Below are positions 26,788-37,300 of a stretch of DNA of 64,000 bases, in pieces. Under the pieces are notes generated by a model. The model saw only the letters and a list, made by a program, of their open reading frames with translations. It ran no database searches and was not told the DNA's origin. This DNA comes from Flavobacterium enshiense DK69 (GTDB lineage Bacteria > Bacteroidota > Bacteroidia > Flavobacteriales > Flavobacteriaceae). A program made the translations under genes and the position numbers. Each line of letters starts with the position of its first letter. The stretch's first letter is position 1. The stretch spans positions 103,232 to 167,231 of the forward strand of contig NZ_AVCS01000008.1 of NCBI RefSeq assembly GCF_000498495.1. The letters run 5' to 3'.

Positions 26788-27978
26788 ATGAAAGTTGCAA
26801 TAACAGGGATGGGGATAATCTCTTCGATTGGAAACAATGTCGAAGAGAATTATGCTGCTTTGATAAGTGGTAAAACTGGGATTTCTTCCATAGAGAATTT
26901 TGACACAGCACATGCTGCCGTTATCAAAGTCGGAGAAATTAAGAAAAGCAACCAACAGTTAGCGCAACAATTGGGACTTTCCGCTGATAATGATTTTTCC
27001 AGAACATCCATGTTGGGTGCAATTGCTGCACAACAGGCACTGGAAAATGCCGAAATTAAAGATTGTAATGAATACAGAACAGGGTTGGTTTCTGCGACAA
27101 GCGTCGGCGGGATGGACATGACCGAAAAGTTCTATTACGATTATTTTGAAGATGAATCTTGCAGAAGATATATTACCAGTCACGATTGCGGTGAGGTAAC
27201 TCATAAAATTGCCGAGCATATTGGATTGAAAGGACTTGTTACTACGGTTAGTACAGCCTGTTCTTCGGCTGCAAATGCCATTATGATTGGTGCCCGTCTT
27301 ATTCAATCCGGACAATTAGACCGTGTAATCGTCGGCGGAACCGATGCTTTGGCCAAATTCACTATAAACGGTTTTAAAACCCTGATGATTTTATCGGATA
27401 CCTATAACACGCCTTTTGATAACAATCGAAAAGGCCTGAATTTAGGGGAAGCCGCTGCTTTTTTGGTTTTGGAATCGGATGCGATGGTTCAGAAAGAAAA
27501 TAAAAAAGTTCTGGCGTATGTTTCCGGTTTTGGAAATGCCAACGATGCCTACCATCAGACGGCTTCTTCAGAAAATGGGGAAGGGGCTTTTCTAGCCATG
27601 CAAAAAGCATTGAAAATGTCTGGTTTGAATGTGTCCGACATCGATTATATCAACGCACACGGAACGGCAACACCCAATAACGATTTATCGGAAGGGCGTG
27701 CCATACTTCGGGTTTTCGGCGAGAATGTACCGGAATTCAGTTCGACCAAAGGATTTACCGGACATACATTAGCAGCAGCAGCAGCCATTGAAGCGGTTTA
27801 CAGTGTTTTGGCATTGCAGAACAATGTTGTATTTCCAAACCTGAATTTCAAAACCCCAATGGAAGAATTTGATTTGATTCCGCAAACAACACTGAAGGAA
27901 AAATCGATTTCGCATGTGCTTTCCAATTCTTTTGGATTTGGAGGGAATTGTTCAACCGTATTATTTTCTAAAAACTGA
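26788..27978 (+). CDS. Beta-ketoacyl-ACP synthase II-like, chain-extending partner
   Basis: 396 residues with a full triad: Cys158 (STACSS), His291 (NAHGTATPNND) and His326 (GFTGHTLAAA). Its last base is the first base of the next gene, which encodes a dead synthase. That KS plus chain-length-factor arrangement is the known architecture of aryl polyene and type II polyketide synthases. It should be the main extender of the polyene. Confidence 0.92.
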   Translation: MKVAITGMGIISSIGNNVEENYAALISGKTGISSIENFDTAHAAVIKVGEIKKSNQQLAQQLGLSADNDFSRTSMLGAIAAQQALENAEIKDCNEYRTGLVSATSVGGMDMTEKFYYDYFEDESCRRYITSHDCGEVTHKIAEHIGLKGLVTTVSTACSSAANAIMIGARLIQSGQLDRVIVGGTDALAKFTINGFKTLMILSDTYNTPFDNNRKGLNLGEAAAFLVLESDAMVQKENKKVLAYVSGFGNANDAYHQTASSENGEGAFLAMQKALKMSGLNVSDIDYINAHGTATPNNDLSEGRAILRVFGENVPEFSSTKGFTGHTLAAAAAIEAVYSVLALQNNVVFPNLNFKTPMEEFDLIPQTTLKEKSISHVLSNSFGFGGNCSTVLFSKN

Positions 27979-29039
27979 TGAAGACGTGTTATATCAACGG
28001 GACAGGGTGTATTTCGACTCAAAACACTTTTGAAACGGATTTTTTATCGGAAGTAACGATTAATAATACGGAGAATGTAATTTACGCGAACCAGCCTTCG
28101 TATAAGGAATTTATTGCCCCGGCGGCTAGTCGTCGTATGGCAAAAGGAGTGAAAATGGGAATTGCAGCTTCTTCCAAAGCGTTGAAAGATGCAAATCTAA
28201 CCATGCCCGAAGCTATTATTATCGGAACCGGTATGGGGTGCGTTGAAGATTCTGAAAAGTTCCTGAAATCAATCTTAGATAACAAAGAAGAATTTCTGAC
28301 GCCAACATCGTTTATCCAGTCGACCCACAATACGGTCGGAGGTCAAATCGCATTGGGATTACAGTGCAAAGGTTACAATTTTACGTACGTAAACGGCGCC
28401 GTATCCTTTGAAACGGCTTTGCTGGACGCGAAAATGCAGATTGAAAACGATGAAGTGGAAAGTATCCTTGTGGGCGGAATCGATGAAACAGGAACTTATA
28501 CCTTATCGCTTCACAAACTGATTAACTTGGTCAAGTCGGAAGAAGATAAACCGTATTCTGTTTTAAATTCGAATTCAAAAGGAATTGTTCATAGCGAAGG
28601 AGCCGGTTTTTTTGTGTTGGAAAACGAGAAAAAGGAAAGTTCTTATGCTTTGGTCGAGGCGGTTTCCTTGCAGAGTTCTCTGGAAACAGAAGAGGTTTCA
28701 GATTTTATCGCCAACTTTTTGGAAGCTAATAATTTAAAAATCTCCGATATCGATGCCATTGTTTTAGGAAATAATGGGGATGTGGAATTTGATGATTATT
28801 ATGATATTTCAAATTCTCTTTTTAAAAATACTCCTCAAGTATATTATAAGCATTTAAGCGGTGAATACAATACTGCTTCGGCGTTTGGTTTTTGGATAGC
28901 GGCAAACATTATCAAAAATCAAGACATCCCAGAGGTTGTGAGTATGAATGCCTTAAAAAAGGAGGCGTATAGCACGATTTTGTTGTACAATCAGTATCGC
29001 GGAAAAGATCATAGCTTAATCGTGCTCAAGAAATGCTAA
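27978..29039 (+). CDS. Chain-length-factor-like ketosynthase homologue (inactive)
   Basis: 353 residues with the ketosynthase fold (MKTCYINGTGCIS; APAASRRMAKGVKMG; STHNTVGGQIAL). All three catalytic positions are lost: the Cys position reads NGAVS, the first His block reads LGNNGD, and the second reads SGEYNTAS. This is the hallmark of a chain length factor, which forms a heterodimer with the active synthase encoded directly upstream. It probably sets polyene length. Confidence 0.85.
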   Translation: MKTCYINGTGCISTQNTFETDFLSEVTINNTENVIYANQPSYKEFIAPAASRRMAKGVKMGIAASSKALKDANLTMPEAIIIGTGMGCVEDSEKFLKSILDNKEEFLTPTSFIQSTHNTVGGQIALGLQCKGYNFTYVNGAVSFETALLDAKMQIENDEVESILVGGIDETGTYTLSLHKLINLVKSEEDKPYSVLNSNSKGIVHSEGAGFFVLENEKKESSYALVEAVSLQSSLETEEVSDFIANFLEANNLKISDIDAIVLGNNGDVEFDDYYDISNSLFKNTPQVYYKHLSGEYNTASAFGFWIAANIIKNQDIPEVVSMNALKKEAYSTILLYNQYRGKDHSLIVLKKC

Positions 29040-29809
29040 AACATAGAAACATACTTCTTTTCTGCATTTCTGCCATTATTACCCTATTTGCCTTAAGTTT
29101 TTATTTTGATGTAAAATGGTGGAGTTTTCTGCTTGTTTTTGCTTTTTGGTTGGCGATGACCATTTTTGGGTCATCAAATATTAAAACCGGTTATTTCGTA
29201 AAAAGCTATTGTGATAACCCTGCCGAAAAGGAACTTAAAATAGCCATTTCATTTGACGACGGCCCGCATCCGATGACTGAAAAAGTGCTGGATTTACTGG
29301 GGCAATACAATGCAAAAGCCACTTTTTTCTGCATTGGAAGTCAAATTGAAAAGCATCCCGATATTTTTAAACGGATTTTAGACGAAGGTCATGTTGTTGG
29401 AAATCACTCGTATTCCCATTCGAATCGTTTCGGTTTTTTTTCGACTCAAAAAGTTGTCGATGAACTTAAACAAACGAATGCTATTATCGAACGTCTTTCG
29501 AGTAAGAAAGCATTGTATTTCCGTCCGCCCTTCGGTGTAACGAATCCTAATATAGCCCGAGCTGTTGCCAAAACCAATCACCATGTTATCGGATGGAATA
29601 ACCGTTCCCTCGATACCGCTATTGAAGACGAGGCAAAGATTTTGAAAAGAGTTAAAAACAGGATGGCACCCGGAGGGATTATTCTGTTGCACGATACTTC
29701 GTTAAAAACGGTGAATGTTTTGGAACAGTTATTGTTATTTTTGCAGTCGAAAAAATATCAATGTGTAACCATTGATGCTTTGTTAAACATCCCAGCGTAT
29801 GAAAATTAG
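29033..29809 (+). CDS. NodB-like polysaccharide deacetylase, membrane anchored
   Basis: 258 residues with two N-terminal membrane helices (~8-24, 30-46) and a periplasmic NodB domain: Asp75-Asp76 (SFDDGPHP), His125 and His129 (GNHSYSHS) as metal ligands, and RPPFG. The family removes acetyl groups from GlcNAc polymers or related sugars. Its role in pigment synthesis is unclear; it could deacylate an intermediate or remodel the envelope. It overlaps both neighbours by a few bases. Confidence 0.88.
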   Translation: MLKHRNILLFCISAIITLFALSFYFDVKWWSFLLVFAFWLAMTIFGSSNIKTGYFVKSYCDNPAEKELKIAISFDDGPHPMTEKVLDLLGQYNAKATFFCIGSQIEKHPDIFKRILDEGHVVGNHSYSHSNRFGFFSTQKVVDELKQTNAIIERLSSKKALYFRPPFGVTNPNIARAVAKTNHHVIGWNNRSLDTAIEDEAKILKRVKNRMAPGGIILLHDTSLKTVNVLEQLLLFLQSKKYQCVTIDALLNIPAYEN

Positions 29810-30422
29810 ATTTTTTTTAATATTGGTTTTGATTGTAAACACTGTTTTTGCTCAGGAAAAGAAGATGTCTGCGGCAGAAATTGATGTTTTCAAGGCAACA
29901 GTTGAAAAAGAAACCAAAAACATAAAATCATTAAAAACGGATTTTATCCAGTACAAACACCTTGATTTTTTATCAAGGGATATCGAAACTTCAGGGAAAA
30001 TGTATTTCAAACAACCCAATTGGCTTAATTGGCAATACACAAAACCTTATCAGTACAGTATTGTTTTCAAGAATAACAAGGTGTATATCAATGATCAGGG
30101 GAATAAAAGTACGGTAGACGCCAACAGCAAGATGTTCGAAAAGATCAATAAACTGATCATTGGCAGCGTGAGCGGAAACATGTTCGATGACAAGGAATTT
30201 TCGATTGCCTATTTTAAGAACAAAGATTCATATATCGCCAAACTGACACCCAAAACGGCAACCATCAAGAAATACATTCAACAGGTGGATTTGTATTTTC
30301 CAATGAGTGATGCAACCGTTTCTCAAGTGAAATTAATAGAACCTTCAGGCGATTTTACGCGTATCGTATTCAAAAACAAGCAGATCAATGCCAAAGTCGA
30401 TGATTCGGTTTTTACTAATTAG
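29799..30422 (+). CDS. LolA-like outer-membrane lipoprotein carrier
   Basis: 207 residues with a signal peptide (ending VFAQ). The LolA pattern is present: TLKTDFIQYKHL-like entry, GKMYFKQPNWLNWQY, and a beta-rich C-terminus. LolA proteins carry lipid-modified cargo through the periplasm. A dedicated copy in a pigment operon suggests transport of the hydrophobic flexirubin or a lipoprotein to the outer membrane (inference). Confidence 0.85.
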   Translation: MKIRFFLILVLIVNTVFAQEKKMSAAEIDVFKATVEKETKNIKSLKTDFIQYKHLDFLSRDIETSGKMYFKQPNWLNWQYTKPYQYSIVFKNNKVYINDQGNKSTVDANSKMFEKINKLIIGSVSGNMFDDKEFSIAYFKNKDSYIAKLTPKTATIKKYIQQVDLYFPMSDATVSQVKLIEPSGDFTRIVFKNKQINAKVDDSVFTN

Positions 30423-31029
30423 TGCTTTTTCTGTTCTTCTTTTTTCCTGTAAATCATATGAAATTGCAAATGCAGTGAAAAAGGAATCTTCGGTAAAAGA
30501 ATTCCAAAACCAATATTTTGCCAATCCCGAAACTGATTATGTCTATAAAGCGCATATCGATGTTTATGGTAATGAACTTAGCGGAATTTTTATTGCGAAG
30601 AGAATTAACGATTCTATTCATCGGGTGGTTTTTACAACAGATTTCGGTAACAAACTGCTCGATTTTGAATTGTCGGAAACCGATTTTAAGGTGAATTACA
30701 TTCTGGAGGATTTAAATAAGAAGATCGTTGTAAATACATTGAGGGATGATTTCAGATTGTTGCTGAAAGTTGATTATGTGATATCTGAATCACTTGAAAA
30801 TGAGGAATGCTATATTTACAAATCGGCAGATAAAAAACGATTTAATTATTTTTTCGTCAATAAAACCGATGGGAAACTGGTAAAATTGATTAATGCTTCA
30901 AAAAGTAAGGAAAAAGTAGTGTTAGGATTTGCTTCAAAAAACAGTACTTTTGCGGAAAATATTACAATTCAGCATAAAAATATTAAACTTAAGATAGAAC
31001 TTAATCAAATCAGTAATCAATCAAATTAA
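30400..31029 (+). CDS. Lipoprotein of unknown function
   Basis: The start is best at ATG 30400 (MIRFLLISAFSVLLFSC), giving a lipobox with Cys17. The remaining ~190 residues are beta-rich. It overlaps the LolA-like gene by 23 bp. By position it resembles the small lipoprotein that accompanies LolA-like proteins in aryl polyene clusters. I do not recognise a domain. Confidence 0.78.
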   Translation: MIRFLLISAFSVLLFSCKSYEIANAVKKESSVKEFQNQYFANPETDYVYKAHIDVYGNELSGIFIAKRINDSIHRVVFTTDFGNKLLDFELSETDFKVNYILEDLNKKIVVNTLRDDFRLLLKVDYVISESLENEECYIYKSADKKRFNYFFVNKTDGKLVKLINASKSKEKVVLGFASKNSTFAENITIQHKNIKLKIELNQISNQSN

Positions 31030-31031
31030 AA

Positions 31032-31637
31032 ATGAAAAAATTAATTGCCTCAATCGTGTTTTGTTTTTTAGGATTAACTCAAATGAATGCTCAGGTTACT
31101 TTTAGACCAGGGATTAGAGGAGGATTGAACTTCTCACATTTTACTAAAGGAGATAATTATTACTATTATGACAATAACGGTCATTACGTTAATGATGAAA
31201 GAGATTTTAATTCAAAGACAGATTTTTATGTATCGTTTTACGGGGAATTGAAATTATCAAAAGTTTACACTTTGCAACCAGAAATAGGATATTCCGCACA
31301 AGGTTCCGACTTTGATTATATCGATGGGAATGGACATCATAGAACTGAGACTTATGATATTTCTTATTTGTCACTCGGAGTAGCAAACAAATTTACATTT
31401 GGCAAATTTAATTTTCACGTTGGCCCAACGATGGATTTTGTTGTTAGCGATAATTTCAAGCCGGACAGTGATGTGGATATGGCTTTCTTTTTAGGAGCAG
31501 GTTATAACTTTACTAAGAACTTCGGAATAGAAGCCAGAATCAAAAAAGGGATCATTCCGGTAGTTGATTTTTATGAAGACAATCGCACTAACGTAGTATT
31601 TCAAACAGGAGTTACGTATACTTTTGACGTAAAATAA
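31032..31637 (+). CDS. PorT-like outer-membrane beta-barrel protein 1
   Basis: 201 residues with a signal peptide (ending MNAQ). Alternating aromatic strands and the pattern GIRGGLNFSHF ... LQPEIGYSAQG ... FHVGPTMDFVVSDN, ending in VTYTFDVK, match small eight-strand barrels of Bacteroidetes. Function in pigment localisation is inferred from position. Confidence 0.88.
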   Translation: MKKLIASIVFCFLGLTQMNAQVTFRPGIRGGLNFSHFTKGDNYYYYDNNGHYVNDERDFNSKTDFYVSFYGELKLSKVYTLQPEIGYSAQGSDFDYIDGNGHHRTETYDISYLSLGVANKFTFGKFNFHVGPTMDFVVSDNFKPDSDVDMAFFLGAGYNFTKNFGIEARIKKGIIPVVDFYEDNRTNVVFQTGVTYTFDVK

Positions 31638-31649
31638 GTAAAATAAAAA

Positions 31650-32282
31650 ATGAAAAAGTATATAGTATTTGCCGTTTTTAGTTGTTTAATTTTTTCCAGT
31701 GCTTCAGCTCAGGTGACTGTTAAACCAGGTCTAAAGGGAGGCGCGAATTTTTCTACATTAACAGGCTTTAACGCTGATTTTAGCACCAATTTTTATGTGG
31801 GTGGTTTTGCGGCTATTAAATTGGCTGAAATTTATACCCTTCAACCGGAATTACTTTATTCTGCACAAGGTGCTATAGTAAAACAGAGATTCGACAATAT
31901 CGCAAGTGATCCGGCGAACGCTTACAGTGAAACAAAGTATTCATTGGATTATTTGTCAATGAGTGTTATCAATAAATTTACTTTCGGGCACGGATTTGAA
32001 GCGGTTGTGGGACCGACTTTAGATTTTCAGGTAAGTGACAATTTGGGAAGGGCTAGCGATGACCTTATTGGGTTTGATATGGGAATTGTTGGAGGAGTTG
32101 GATATTCTTTACCGAATGGACTGACTTTCGAAGCGCGTTTCAAACAAGGATTTATCGATATTTTTGGCGGTGAGTATTATGTTGATAGCAATACTGACAC
32201 CTATGGAGATATTGACGATGTTTACCTAAATCAGGTTTTCCAAGTGGGTCTTGCATATACATTTGATGTAAAACAAAAATAA
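31650..32282 (+). CDS. PorT-like outer-membrane beta-barrel protein 2
   Basis: 210 residues, signal peptide ending SASAQ. A tandem paralogue of the preceding gene: same order of GLKGGANFS, LQPELLYSAQG, YLSMSVINKFTFG, VVGPTLDFQVSDN and a VGLAYTFDVKQK end. The 12-bp spacing and shared layout indicate local duplication followed by divergence. Confidence 0.88.
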   Translation: MKKYIVFAVFSCLIFSSASAQVTVKPGLKGGANFSTLTGFNADFSTNFYVGGFAAIKLAEIYTLQPELLYSAQGAIVKQRFDNIASDPANAYSETKYSLDYLSMSVINKFTFGHGFEAVVGPTLDFQVSDNLGRASDDLIGFDMGIVGGVGYSLPNGLTFEARFKQGFIDIFGGEYYVDSNTDTYGDIDDVYLNQVFQVGLAYTFDVKQK

Positions 32283-32288
32283 GGGCTT

Positions 32289-32660
32289 ATGTTACTGAAG
32301 GATTTTTATACCGTTCAAAAATTAGAGAATGTTTCGGAAGGGAAATATGATGCAGTCGTATCTCTAAACCGCCAGCACGATATTTTTAAAGGGCATTTTC
32401 CGGGAAATCCTGTAACGCCCGGAGTTTGCATGATGCAGATAATTAAAGAACTTTCTCAGGAAATCCTGGGAAGTTCTTTGTTTATGACAAATTCGTCCAA
32501 TGTGAAATTTATGGCGCTTATCAATCCGGATATCAATCCGGTATTACGATTGGAGCTAGAAATTTCAGGTGATTTGGAATCCGGGATAAAAGTGAAAAAT
32601 ACCACAAGTTTTGATGATACAGTCGCATTAAAACTTACCAATACCTATAAAAAAGCATAA
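32289..32660 (+). CDS. 3-hydroxyacyl-ACP dehydratase (FabZ-like)
   Basis: 123 residues with the complete active site: GHFPGNPVTPGV with catalytic His36, and Glu54 in MQIIKE. Unlike the two hotdog proteins at 19940 and 20381 it should be catalytically competent, and it is the likely dehydratase that makes each double bond of the polyene. It is shorter than FabZ (~145) at the C-terminus. Confidence 0.88.
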   Translation: MLLKDFYTVQKLENVSEGKYDAVVSLNRQHDIFKGHFPGNPVTPGVCMMQIIKELSQEILGSSLFMTNSSNVKFMALINPDINPVLRLELEISGDLESGIKVKNTTSFDDTVALKLTNTYKKA

Positions 32661-32661
32661 T

Positions 32662-33147
32662 TTGAAATTTCTGATTTACATAGCAGCCGTTTTTTTTTCA
32701 TTGATTACCCAAGAGCTAACTGAGGTAAGGGAAAGTTACTATGCTGCATCAAAATCAAAGCAAAATGCCGAAAAGTTTCATGCAATGCTTTCCGGATACA
32801 ATAAAAATAATGCAACCTTACTGGCTTATAAAGGAGCCGCAATTGTACTTAAATCAAAGTATGTTCCCAAAGCAAAACAAAAAAAAGAATTGTTTGTTGA
32901 AGGGGTAACCATTGTGGAGAAAGCATTGAAATCGGAACCGGCTAATGCCGAAATTCACCTTATCCGTCTCAGTATTCAGGAAAACACGCCTAAAGCATTG
33001 AAGTACAAAGGGAATATTGAAGAGGATAAAAAATTGATTGTTAATTCTTTTGATAACCAATCCAAAGAGGTAAAGGAATGCATAAAAAAATACGTTAAGC
33101 AATCGGCAGTTTTTTCTGAACACGAAAAAAAGCAGATTCTAAAATAA
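32662..33147 (+). CDS. Small exported helical protein
   Basis: 161 residues starting at TTG 32662, one base after the preceding stop codon; no ATG is near enough to keep the N-terminal hydrophobic segment (MKFLIYIAAVFFSLI). The mature part is helical and Lys/Glu-rich, with TPR-like spacing (GVTIVEKALKSEPANAEIHLIRL). Such proteins appear in aryl polyene and flexirubin loci without known function. Confidence 0.72.
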   Translation: MKFLIYIAAVFFSLITQELTEVRESYYAASKSKQNAEKFHAMLSGYNKNNATLLAYKGAAIVLKSKYVPKAKQKKELFVEGVTIVEKALKSEPANAEIHLIRLSIQENTPKALKYKGNIEEDKKLIVNSFDNQSKEVKECIKKYVKQSAVFSEHEKKQILK

Positions 33148-33153
33148 CACGCC

Positions 33154-34332
33154 ATGAATGCCAATCCATCTTTAAGCGAGCGAATTGAAAAGCATAAGCT
33201 GTGTGTTATTATTCCAACCTACAATAACCATAAAACGCTGCGTCGTGTTATTGACGGTGTTTTAAATTACACTCAAAACTGCATTGTTGTCAATGACGGG
33301 TCAACGGATACCACCAAAGAAATTTTGAGTTCGTATCCGAATATTATCCAAATTCACATAGCGAAAAATCAAGGGAAAGGGAATGCTCTTCGCGAAGGTT
33401 TCCGAAAGGCAAAAGAATTAGGGTATCGTTATGCCATTACCATTGATTCTGACGGTCAGCATTTTCCAAGTGATATACCTGTTTTTCTGGATAATCTGGA
33501 AAATTCCGAGAAAGAAGTGCTGTTAATCGGTAACCGTAACATGAATCAGGATGGCATACCTAAAAAGAGCAGTTTCGGAAATAAATTTTCCAATTTTTGG
33601 TTTTGGTTCGAGACCGGAATCGAACTGGAGGACACGCAATCCGGTTACCGCCTGTATCCGCTGGAGTCGCTTCCACAACGTTTTTTTACCAAAAAATTCG
33701 AATTTGAAATCGAAGTCATTGTTAGAACCGCTTGGAATGGTGTCGAGGTAAAGAATGTTCCGATAAATATTTTATACGATCCGAACGAAAGGGTGACCCA
33801 TTTTCGTCCTTTTAAAGATTTTACGCGAATAAGTATCCTGAATACTATTTTGGTTATTATCACCCTTTTGTACATCAAGCCGAGAGATTTTTTTAGAAGC
33901 TTTAAAAAAAAAAGTATAACGGCGTTCGTTCGTGAGGATATTTTAGCCAGTTCCGATTCGTATACCATCAAAGCCCTTTCCATTGGGTTAGGTGTTTTTG
34001 TGGGAATTGCCCCTTTTTGGGGATTTCAAACGCTGATTGTTATTTCATTAGCCGTGCTGTTGCGTTGGAACAAGGCATTGGCCTTCGCGTTTTCCAATGT
34101 GAGCATTCCCCCGATGATTCCTTTTATCATTTATGGTTCACTTCAAACCGGTGCTTTCTTTGTAGGTGATGAAGCCCAATTTACTTTGGGAAGTCCCATA
34201 ACAATGGAACATGTAAAAGCACATATCATTCAGTACGTAATCGGGAGTTTTGTTTTAGCTACTGTAATGGCAATTCTTTTCGGAGTTGGAAGTTATTTGT
34301 TACTTTCGCTCTCGAAAAAATCAAGGACTTAA
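33154..34332 (+). CDS. Glycosyltransferase family 2 fused to DUF2062 membrane domain
   Basis: 392 residues. The N-terminal GT-A domain (~12-235) has VIIPTYNNHKTL, VVNDGSTDTT and the metal-binding DSDGQHFPSD. The C-terminal DUF2062 domain (~255-392) has three membrane helices and GIAPFWGFQTL. GT2 proteins similar to dolichol-phosphate mannosyltransferases occur in aryl polyene clusters. The acceptor here is unknown; a sugar or lipid anchor of the pigment is possible. It starts 6 bp after the upstream stop. Confidence 0.88.
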   Translation: MNANPSLSERIEKHKLCVIIPTYNNHKTLRRVIDGVLNYTQNCIVVNDGSTDTTKEILSSYPNIIQIHIAKNQGKGNALREGFRKAKELGYRYAITIDSDGQHFPSDIPVFLDNLENSEKEVLLIGNRNMNQDGIPKKSSFGNKFSNFWFWFETGIELEDTQSGYRLYPLESLPQRFFTKKFEFEIEVIVRTAWNGVEVKNVPINILYDPNERVTHFRPFKDFTRISILNTILVIITLLYIKPRDFFRSFKKKSITAFVREDILASSDSYTIKALSIGLGVFVGIAPFWGFQTLIVISLAVLLRWNKALAFAFSNVSIPPMIPFIIYGSLQTGAFFVGDEAQFTLGSPITMEHVKAHIIQYVIGSFVLATVMAILFGVGSYLLLSLSKKSRT

Positions 34333-37300
34333 ATGCACATTTATTTTATAAGAATTCATCATTTTGTTCAGCGAAATAAGCTGGCAGCTATTGGAATTGC
34401 ATTGGCTTTTCTGTTGGTTTTTGGTTTTTTCGCTTCCAAAATTAAATTTGAAGAAGATATTACCCGTATCATTCCGAAAAACGACAAAGCGGATGTTACG
34501 GCAAAAGTATTACAGCAACTTAATTTTTCGGATAAAATCACCGTAATTATTGAGAAAGGGGAAGGCGGAACGGTAGATGATATGGCCGAAACTGCAACTG
34601 TTTTTTTAGACAGTGTGGCATCCTGTAATGCCTATATAAAAGATATTCAAGGGCAAGTAGATGAAGAAAATATTCAGGAAACATTTGATTTCGTTTACAA
34701 TAATCTTCCGTTGTTCCTTGAAGATAAAGACTACGATCGCATTGAGCAGAAACTCAATAAAGACAGCATAGAGGTTCAGGTCGATAAAAATTACCGTACC
34801 CTGATTTCACCTACGGGAATCGTAGCGAAAGATTTTATTTTAAACGATCCTCTCGGGATTTCATTCATTGCCTTGAAAAAGCTGCAACAGTTGAGTATAG
34901 GCGACGAGTTTCAACTTAAAAATGGTTTCCTGGTTACTAAAGACGAGTCGAAACTGCTGCTGTTCATCAACCCCAAATTAAGCGGAAGCGAAACCGAAAA
35001 AAATACGCTTTTCGTTGATAAACTTACTACCATAAAAACCAATTTAAACAAGCAATTTGCCGAAAAAGCAAGCGTCGATTATTTTGGAGCCTCCCTGATA
35101 GCTGTTGCCAATGCAAAGCAGATCAAGCAGGACATTATTACAACCATACTGGTCTCCTTAGGAACCCTTATGCTGATTTTAATACTGTTTTACAGGAAAT
35201 TGCTCGTGCCGGTAATCATTTTTATTCCATCTATTTTCGGAGTGCTGTGTGCCATTGCCTGCCTGTATTTTATCAGAACCACAATTTCGGCTATTTCATT
35301 AAGTGTTGGCGCTGTATTACTGGGGGTAACTATCGATTACTCCCTGCATATTCTTACCCATTACAAGAATAACAGCGATTTGAAAACACTGTACAAAGAC
35401 ATTACCATGCCGTTGATCATGAGTAGCAGTACTACCGCTTTGGCATTTTTGTGTTTATTGTTTGTGAATTCCGAGGCGCTTAAAGATCTGGGGATTTTTG
35501 CCGCGATTAGTGTAGTCGTTTCCGCCTTGTTTTCTTTGCTGGTTATTCCACATTTGTATTACCCTAAAGTCGGCGAACAGGACCGAAAAACAATATTGGA
35601 CAAGGCGGCTGGCTTCTCATTTGAACGGAATAAATTTCTGATCATTTCGAGTGTAGTTGTTATCATTGTCAGCCTTTTTACTTTCGGTAAAGTAAAGTTC
35701 AACAACAACCTTTCGGAATTGAATTTTGTTCCAACCGAAATTAAAAAAGCCGAAGCCAAGTTGGAAAAAGCGACCAATTTAACGTCGAAATCCATCTATC
35801 TGGCGTCTTATGGCAACTCGGCTGAAGAAGCGCTTTCTAATGCCAATTCACTGTTCAATACTTTAGCGTCGGATAAAAAGAATAATACGATCCTGAATTT
35901 CAGTTCCATTGGCGGCGTAGTGCTTTCAAAGGAAATGCAGCAACAGAAAATTGCAAAATGGAACGCGTTCTGGACACCTGAAAAAAAGGAAGCCCTTCAG
36001 CATAATTTGATATCGGCAGGGAGTGCCATCGGATTTAAACCGCAATCCCATCAAACGTTTTATGATTTGCTGCAAAGCGATTTCGCGCCTATTGGGTTCG
36101 AAACCTATGCAAAAGTGAAAGCCTTGTTTTTAGATGAATTTGTCGCTTCTAAAAATGGTTTTTATACGATTTCATCGGTTGTAAAAGTCTCCAATGAACA
36201 GCGTGATGCTTTTGTGCGGAAGATTTCAAAAGAGAAAAACGTACTGGCTATAGACAGGCAGCAAATGAACGAAACCTTTTTAGGAAAACTCCGCGACGAT
36301 TTCAATGATTTGATAAACTATTCTTTCGTAGCGGTAATCCTCATATTGTTTGTGTTTTTCCGGCGAATCGAACTGGTAATTGTCAGCACGATTCCAATTG
36401 TGATTACCGGGTTGGTTACTGCTGGGGTAATGGGGATTTTTGGTATTCAACTGAATATTTTCAGTACCATCGTATGTACGCTTATTTTTGGTCACGGCGT
36501 CGATTTCAGTATTTTCATGACCAGCGCACTGCAAAAGGAATACACCACCGGAAAAGATGAAATGCCGACCTACAGGACTTCCATTATATTGGCTGCCTTA
36601 ACGACCATCCTGGCCATCGGAGCTTTAATTTTTGCAGAGCATCCGGCATTAAAATCGATTTCGTCGGTTTCGTTAATCGGGGTTTTTGCGGCCCTGTTGA
36701 TTACCTTTATTTTCTATCCGATTTTATTCAGAATCTGTTTTATAAACAGGACCAAAAAAGGGAAATCGCCGATATCATTAAGGTTGCTGCTGCATTCCAC
36801 GCTTTCATTTCTTTATTACGGATTGGGCGGACTCTTTTTTTCATTTACGGGAAAAATGCTGTTGAAAATCTTGCCTGTTAAGAAAGAAGTGAAAATGATG
36901 TGGTTCCGAATAATCATTTCAAAATTTATGAAATCGGTTTTGTATTCCAATCCATTTGTGAAAAAAGAGATTATCAACAGGCACGGAGAAAGGTTTGATA
37001 AGCCTTCGGTAATTATTTCCAACCACACTTCCTTTTTAGATACGCTGGCTGTTGGTATGGTTACCCCGAAAATCATTTATCTGGTCAATGACTGGGTTTA
37101 CAATTCGCCTATTTTCGGACGCGTCGTGAAATTGGCGGGTTATTATCCGGTTTCACAAGGTGTCGAAGGCAGTGTAGAACATTTGAGGGAGAAAGTGGAA
37201 CAAGGTTATTCACTAATGGTTTTTCCGGAAGGCTCACGTTCGGAGGACGGCGTAATCAACCGTTTTCACAAAGGGGCTTTTTATCTTGCAGAACATTTTA

